NCBI RefSeq assembly: GCF_029168945.1
Contig: NC_083604.1
Span: forward strand, 75,966,211 to 76,030,210
Origin: Cannabis sativa
Taxonomy: Eukaryota; Streptophyta; Magnoliopsida; Rosales; Cannabaceae
Direction of reading: 5' to 3'
DNA: 64,000 nt
Part shown: positions 61,140 to 64,000 of the stretch, piece by piece
How positions within the stretch are numbered: position 1 is the stretch's first letter
How the letters are laid out: the number at the start of each line of letters is the position of its first letter
Position numbers and translations under genes: made by a program
The notes under the pieces: model-generated
Told to the model about the DNA's origin: nothing
Database searches by the model: none
Seen by the model: the letters and a program-made list of their open reading frames with translations, nothing else

Positions 61140-61478
61140 GGCTAATTAGTAATTTTTCCTCCCGAACTATTGAGATTGTTAAATTTAAGGACTTTTGTCT
61201 AATTTCATTCAATTTTACTATTTCAGTAATTGTTTATGTACTAAACCATGCTCCCTAGACTTTGATATCTACCAAATCATGCCCCTCAATTTTTGATATG
61301 TACTAAATCATGCACCCTTTACTTTCATCCATGTTAAAAAAATTTTACTAAAATTAGACAAAAGTTATTAAATCTAACAATCTCAATAGTTCAGGGGGAA
61401 TTTTTAACGGCCAAAAAAATTTAGAGGGCATGATTTGGTACATGTCAAAGTTCGGGGGGAAAAATTACTAATTAGCCT
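61140..61478. mobile_element. MITE with 8-bp duplication ATTAATTA
   Basis: 339 bp. Left end GGCTAATTAGTAATTTTTCC and right end GGGGGGAAAAATTACTAATTAGCC form inverted repeats. The arms repeat ACTAAATCATGC / GCATGATTTGGTACATGT. Flanks ATTAATTA at 61132-61139 and 61479-61486 fit an 8-bp (hAT-like) duplication, though the sequence is AT-rich. Confidence 0.68.
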
Positions 61479-61943
61479 ATTAATTACTAGTGATAATATT
61501 AATATGTACAACTCTAATGTTTCAGATGTTTCGTGATAATTTTTTTTATATTATATAATACTTTATATCAAATTGAGCAATTTATAATATATATGACATT
61601 GTTATATATACATACTCTATATATAATTTTTTTTAATTACTCTTTAGAGTTGTAGTAATCCTATAGAGTCCAGTTATATATATATAAGATGAAATATTAA
61701 ATTTTTATATTCGTATTTCGAGTAATTAATGAATGGGTTTAGTCGTATGTATTGGAAAAAATAATAAACTTCAAGCAAAAAAGAAAATTAATCGGTTTGA
61801 TAAAATTACCAAACCCACATAGACAAATATATTTCACTTATAACTCAAACTTACACCGTCACTATCTTAATCACTCAACCCAAATCTCAATACACCATTT
61901 GTTTCTTCCTTACTCTCACATGTTGGGTCCCGTTCTTATACCT

Positions 61944-62600
61944 TGTTGGGTCGCCACCTCACTTTAAGTCTCATATTAGTATGAAATTATCCGTTCTAAT
62001 AAGCTTAAACCTTCATTTATAGTTTTATTTTTGGACACCTTCCAAAAGGCCTCATACTAATAGAGTGAGTGGAATACTTATATTCTAGACAACTCTTGCA
62101 TCATCTTTCGATGTGGGACTTGGGTTAATACCCTAACAATCCTCCCCTCAAACCAAGGACTACATACTCGTGCCCTCCCCTCCAGTGAAATCATCTTGCA
62201 CTACCGCTATTGCCTCACGAAACACGTCGTCTGACCTTCAACATTGCCAAGAATACTTTTAACACTAGGTACCAAACACAGGTCTCCATCTTGTACCGTC
62301 GTAATCACTATGGGACACGCCACCTGACTACCACAATATTAAGTATACTTTCGACACAAGGCACTATATATATCTTCAATCGTGAGGTCATCATATTGAG
62401 GGCTTCTTCCACACATTTCACATGCAACAGCACACTATTCTCTCCCAAATTTTTGGCTTTGATACCACTTGTTGGGCCCTATTTCTCCACATTGTCGAGC
62501 CGCCACCTCAACTTGATTCCAATATTAGTATAATTTTGTCCACTTTAAGTCTAAGCCCTCATAATTTTGTTTTGAAAACCTTTTTAAAATGTCTCATAAA
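61944..62600 (-). mobile_element. TRIM-like element (family T2), 5' LTR truncated
   Basis: Minus-strand order: partial 5' LTR 62600-62470 ending CCCAACA, spacer AG, PBS TGGTATCAAAGCC (62467-62455), about 305 bp non-coding interior, polypurine tract TGAGGGGAGGAT (62150-62139), and 3' LTR 62138-61944 (195 bp, TGTTAGGG...CCCAACA). The two LTRs share TACTAATAT and GGTGGCG blocks but are diverged. A solo copy is at 6930-7068. The 107- and 87-codon frames across it have no domain. Confidence 0.6.
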
Positions 62601-64000
62601 TAATAAATTTATTATATTAAAAACTATATATATTTCTTGTGTTACAACAAAAAAAAAAACTATGTATGTACATATTATTATTTAAATTTTCTTTTCCTAA
62701 AAGATATTTAGATTGTTTTCATAAAAGTAAATTTTTGAAAAACTTTCCATAAGTACAATTAGAACCTAAAGGTTTTGATTAAAAATAATCAATGCTACAT
62801 AATTTTCCTATAATTATAATACAATATCAATTATCATATATAATAATCACAAAACATCCTGTGTAATAGAACATAATGGTAGAGCCTTATACACTATAAA
62901 AAGTTCATTCATCTAAATTAATAAGTTATATTGGAAACTAATTTTATTTCCTTGCTTGTACGTGTACAGTACGTAGAACATTTATTTAAGAGTATTCTAT
63001 TCAAGAATAACCTCAAATTTAATATTAAAAAAATCAAATCTCAATTTAAGCCAATTATAAATAAGAATAATAACCTCTAAATTGTAATTATTTATATATT
63101 TTTTAAGTCTCGTATCAACAAAATATATCTTTATATAAAAATAACTACATCTTAATAAAATATATACATATATTTTGTAAATTTATTTACGTAAAATTAA
63201 TAATTTTATTTCAAATTGTAATACATGTATAAATATTATATTTACTTTAAAATAATTCTATTATGATATAGTATTAATGATTATTTATTGTTATTATTGC
63301 TACATTGATATTTTTTGGTATTTAATTTTTTTTAGTATAACTCTATTTAGTTATAACCTCTCAATTAGAATATATTTTGCTATTAGTCTCAAGTATATTC
63401 TTGAATAGAAGTTCTACTGTATATATAGACATATTAACAATTAGAATAAATAGGATTTATCCTTATGATTCTTGTAGCGTTTTACCCTCTAAAGTTCTCT
63501 CTATTGTAAAATTTTTCCCTAAACTATAAAAATCGTTGCAAATATCGCTTTGAAGTTGCATTCTACTTATTTTTCTAAATAATTTATATTAATATAAAGG
63601 TAAATAATTTAAAAATTATTGTAAAGATAAATAGTATTTTTAAAAATTATAAAAAAAAATGTGTATATTTTTTAAAAAGATAATTTTTTATTTGGGTTGT
63701 TGAAATGAGTGGGCCCTAGGTACGAGCCTAGCCCGCTTATGCCCAAGACCAACCCTACTATAAGCAAATTATTTTAAAAGATGAGCAAAATAAAATGAAA
63801 AATAACATTTGCAGCAATTTGTATAGTTTAGAAATGAATTTTTGCAACAGGGAAAAACTTAGGGAGAAAACTTTAGAGGAGCAAAACTCTACAAATTATT
63901 ATAATTTAAGGGGAAAACCATATTTATTCTAATAATTAATGTTATCAAAGCGATGATTATTTGCTAATATCTTGTCAAAATGTATAATCATGTATTTATA
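62601..64000. other. Intergenic AT-rich region
   Basis: No gene or bounded element was recognised. 63480-63900 shows a loose inverted repeat (AAAGTTCTCTCTATTGTAAAAT against GGGAAAAACTTAGGGAGAAAAC) that may be a MITE. Confidence 0.35.

Overview
The window is AT-rich plant nuclear DNA, most likely from a eudicot. The evidence is plant-type introns, a BEL1-like homeobox gene, and a dense mosaic of plant transposable elements: Ty3/gypsy, Ty1/copia, Cassandra-type TRIM, L1-type LINE, CACTA, hAT, Mutator-type MITEs and Helitrons. No prokaryotic or organellar signal was seen. The species cannot be named from the sequence alone.

The only clear host gene lies at 744-5681 on the minus strand. It encodes a BEL1-like (BELL/TALE) homeodomain transcription factor that resembles the Arabidopsis SAW1/SAW2 (BLH2/BLH4) group. 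Three coding exons are present. The last exon, with the rest of the homeodomain, lies beyond base 1. Its first coding intron appears to be a GC-AG intron. A probable 5' leader and leader intron lie at about 5682-6240.

From about 8.1 kb onward the window is nested repeats. At 9327-13459 is a non-autonomous LTR retrotransposon with two apparently identical 790-bp LTRs and a perfect 5-bp target duplication. It has no gag or pol, and its internal region is packed with short hairpins that share loop sequences while their stems differ by compensatory changes. From 14 to 32 kb there are MITEs, a CACTA derivative nested in an older repeat, a degenerate Transposase_28-like gene, LINE fragments (one with a 10-bp target duplication and poly(A)), a hAT-like element and a Helitron. 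At 33388-34326 is a full-length Cassandra-type TRIM, a miniature LTR retrotransposon carrying 5S rRNA-like sequence in its LTRs. At 34.9-38.4 kb is a decayed CACTA transposase locus.

The most unusual structure is at 40031-45970. A tandem three-LTR Cassandra array, flanked by TTAAC duplications, is interrupted in its third LTR by a 4.3-kb unit flanked by TTGAC duplications. That unit starts with a Ty3/gypsy LTR, PBS and pol remnants, but ends with a Cassandra LTR-PBS-PPT-LTR structure. It therefore appears to be a gypsy/Cassandra chimera that integrated as one piece. Further right are a decayed copia element (48400-53280), a Helitron, a solo Cassandra LTR, probable copia and Tat/Athila-like gypsy remnants, a MITE and a second TRIM-like element.
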